DNA of 64,000 nt from Flavobacteriaceae bacterium UBA3611 (GTDB lineage: Bacteria; Bacteroidota; Bacteroidia; Flavobacteriales; Flavobacteriaceae): the NCBI GenBank assembly GCA_002375495.1, contig DFLU01000010.1, positions 609,779-673,778 of the forward strand, given 5' to 3'. Made by a program: the position numbers and the translations under genes. Under the pieces are notes generated by a model. That model was not told the DNA's origin. It saw nothing but the letters and a program-made list of their open reading frames with translations, and did no database searches. Below, one piece after another: positions 63,177 to 64,000 of the stretch; within the stretch, counting starts at the first letter, position 1; every line of letters begins with the position of its first letter.

Positions 63177-63184
63177 CAAAGATA
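63177..63184 (-). promoter_or_regulatory. candidate -7 box for the VOC gene (TATCTTTG)
   Basis: It matches TAnnTTTG on the minus strand, 28 bases before the start codon at 63149. Confidence 0.4.
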
Positions 63185-63272
63185 CGAGATACTGTTTATA
63201 GAAATGATTACTATCATACCTTATCTAAAAGAGAAAAGATGCAGATACCTACAGGGCATAAAAATAGGTTTA

Positions 63273-63526
63273 CCCGAACTCAACGAGGGCGGGCGGCGAT
63301 TCCCTGATACCCCTTGTGGCTTTGGCCATAATGACGGTAGAAGCAATCCCGCTATCGACAGGAAGCTAGAAAATCCTAATTCATTAAAAAAAAAGACCCG
63401 ACCTAAATAAATAGATCGGGTCTGAAAGAAGTTGCTTTTGGTATCCAAACGGCACGGAACATTTTCTGTCCCGAGGTCCAATTCAAGATGGGATGGCCGT
63501 GCCACCACGTATCCGTGGTAACGTAG
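63273..63526 (-). repeat. tandem structured repeat unit, copy distal to 5S
   Basis: About 254 bases, roughly 92% identical by eye to the copy at 63590-63842. Read on the minus strand it has a perfect ACCACG/CGTGGT hairpin, then a long stem closed by GGCACGG/CCGTGCC with an inner TCCC/GGGA helix. A terminator (63386-63422) and then a second GC-rich block (63273-63380) follow. No conserved reading frame is convincing. It probably encodes structured RNA rather than protein. Confidence 0.8.
63386..63422 (-). terminator. terminator inside the first repeat copy
   Basis: On the minus strand, GACCCGAT and ATCGGGTC-type arms enclose a short AT loop and are followed by nine T residues. Confidence 0.85.
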
Positions 63527-63543
63527 ATTACTCGGTTCTGGGC

Positions 63544-63577
63544 AAAAAAAGGCCTTCACTATTGCTAGTAAAGGCTT
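63544..63577 (-). terminator. terminator between the two repeat copies
   Basis: On the minus strand a stem of about ten pairs (one mismatch) with a short loop is followed by seven T residues. Its upstream flank (GCCTTCTTTAAG) resembles the flank of the 5S terminator (GCCTTCTTTAAA), which suggests the repeat and terminator duplicated together. Confidence 0.75.
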
Positions 63578-63589
63578 AAAGAAGGCTTG

Positions 63590-63842
63590 CCCGAACTCAA
63601 AGAGGGCGGGCGGCGATTCCCTGATGCCCATTGTGGCTTTGGCCATAATGACGGTAGAAGCAATCCCGCTATCGGCAGGAAGCTAGAAAATCCTAATTCA
63701 TTAAAAAAAAAACCCGACCTAAATAAATAGATCGGGTCTTAAAGAAGTTGCTTTTGGTATCCGAACGGCACGGAACATTTTCTGTCCCGCGGTCAAATTA
63801 AAGATGGGATTGCCGTGCCACCACCTATCCGTGGTAACGTAG
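63590..63842 (-). repeat. tandem structured repeat unit, copy proximal to 5S
   Basis: It has the same organisation as the distal copy. The outer GGCACGG/CCGTGCC stem and inner TCCC/GGGA helix are conserved. The first small hairpin has one mismatch here (ACCACC instead of ACCACG). It begins 14 bases after the 5S operon terminator on the minus strand. Confidence 0.8.
63703..63737 (-). terminator. terminator inside the second repeat copy
   Basis: ACCCGA/TCGGGT arms, an AT-rich loop, and ten T residues on the minus strand. It is homologous to 63386-63422. Confidence 0.85.
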
Positions 63843-63855
63843 TTGGGTTTCGTGT

Positions 63856-63891
63856 AAAAAAAAAGGACCCAATCGTTGGATTGGGTCCTTT
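63856..63891 (-). terminator. rRNA operon terminator
   Basis: A 13-bp perfect stem (AAAGGACCCAATC/GATTGGGTCCTTT) with a 4-base loop is followed on the minus strand by eight T residues, immediately after the 5S gene. Confidence 0.95.
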
Positions 63892-63895
63892 AAAG

Positions 63896-64000
63896 AAGGC
63901 GGCGACCTACTTTCCCACGGATGTAGTATCATCGGCGCAAACGGGCTTAACTTCTCTGTTCGGAATGGTAAGAGGTGAGCCCCGTCGCTATAACCACCTT
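63896..64000 (-). rRNA. rrf: 5S ribosomal RNA (at window edge)
   Basis: The minus strand contains the 5S core GGGGCTCACCTCTTACCATT, then CCGAACAGAGAAGTTAAGCC and GTGGGAAAGTAGGTCGCCGC. The ends AAGGTGG and CCGCCTT pair as helix I, so the gene is about 105 nt and complete or short by only a few bases at its 5' end. It implies a 16S-23S-5S operon to the right of the window, transcribed leftward. Confidence 0.96.

Larger units (their letters stand above)
63150..63895. other. 746-bp gene-free region between VOC gene and 5S rRNA
   Basis: It contains two direct tandem copies of a 316-317 bp unit and four intrinsic-terminator-like hairpins, all pointing leftward in the direction of the rRNA operon. 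Several ORFs of 60-140 codons cross the repeats, but they have no start context, run through the hairpins and are better read as spurious. Confidence 0.75.

Noticed and set aside
63221..63646. A 141-codon minus-strand reading frame across the repeats
   Set aside because: It runs through a terminator, hairpins and the copy junction, and its composition follows the repeat structure, not a protein.
63396..63842. T-box riboswitch
   Set aside because: GGTGGCACGG resembles the T-box core, but no specifier stem or downstream aminoacyl-tRNA or amino-acid gene is seen, and T-boxes are not typical of this phylum.
63273..63842. CRISPR array
   Set aside because: Only two long units with no short repeats or variable spacers; no cas gene in the window.
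63273..63842. Insertion sequence or integron attC pair
   Set aside because: No transposase or integrase, no terminal inverted repeats or target duplications that I can find.

Overview
The window is chromosomal DNA from a Bacteroidota bacterium, most probably a marine member of the Flavobacteriaceae. Support comes from a moderately AT-rich composition, several -7 boxes of the Bacteroidota form TAnnTTTG, the type IX secretion regulator PorX, a secreted protein with a C-terminal T9SS type A sorting tail, a fused LpxC/FabZ, a bacillithiol enzyme (BshA), and many short lipoproteins of kinds known mainly from flavobacteria. The right edge enters a minus-strand rRNA operon: a nearly complete 5S gene, with 23S and 16S presumably beyond.

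Layout. 1-8 kb: a truncated GshB-like ATP-grasp gene, a secreted protein, a dicarboxylate/amino-acid symporter, chorismate synthase, an LpxH-like phosphoesterase and a very large FAD/Fe-S 2-hydroxyacid dehydrogenase. 8-20 kb: a small outer-membrane protein, an M19 dipeptidase, then a minus-strand run. That run holds a PrcB-like lipoprotein, bshA, a GH3/beta-lactamase fusion, a conserved hypothetical, two Hdr/Lut-like Fe-S proteins enclosing a HAD phosphatase and a small secreted protein, an MCE/MlaD protein and a cell-wall amidase. 20-34 kb: LptD, a prohibitin, a von Willebrand-like membrane protein, FabG, SucD, and a compact lipid A operon (lpxD - lpxC/fabZ - lpxA - efp - second lpxD - NTF2-like), with an HD phosphohydrolase upstream. 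The envelope theme is strong: lipid A synthesis, LPS export (LptD), lipid transport (MCE), peptidoglycan turnover (AmiC, GH3) and lipid A precursor cleavage (LpxH).

34-45 kb: porX, tsaE, ald and prodh form a housekeeping backbone. It is interrupted between tsaE and ald by about 6.2 kb of accessory DNA. This carries a 46-residue lipoprotein overlapping a membrane protein gene, a TPR/AraC membrane regulator, a 535-bp highly structured gene-free stretch, and four small secreted or lipoprotein genes that mostly match no family I know. It is the least explained coding region here.

45-63 kb: aroB, a DJ-1/PfpI protein, DinB, cysteine desulfurase, a calcium-repeat lipoprotein, a Smr protein, a T9SS cargo with DUF2752 and CCC-motif membrane proteins, ornithine aminotransferase with an unusual cysteine-rich loop, three rRNA-modification-type enzymes (RlmD, THUMP methyltransferase, RluA), a ZIP transporter, a hemolysin III-type protein and a VOC protein. 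63.2-63.9 kb: two tandem copies of an unusual 316-317 bp unit, rich in hairpins and intrinsic terminators, directly downstream of the 5S gene. These look like non-coding RNA units and are the most interesting non-coding signal in the window.
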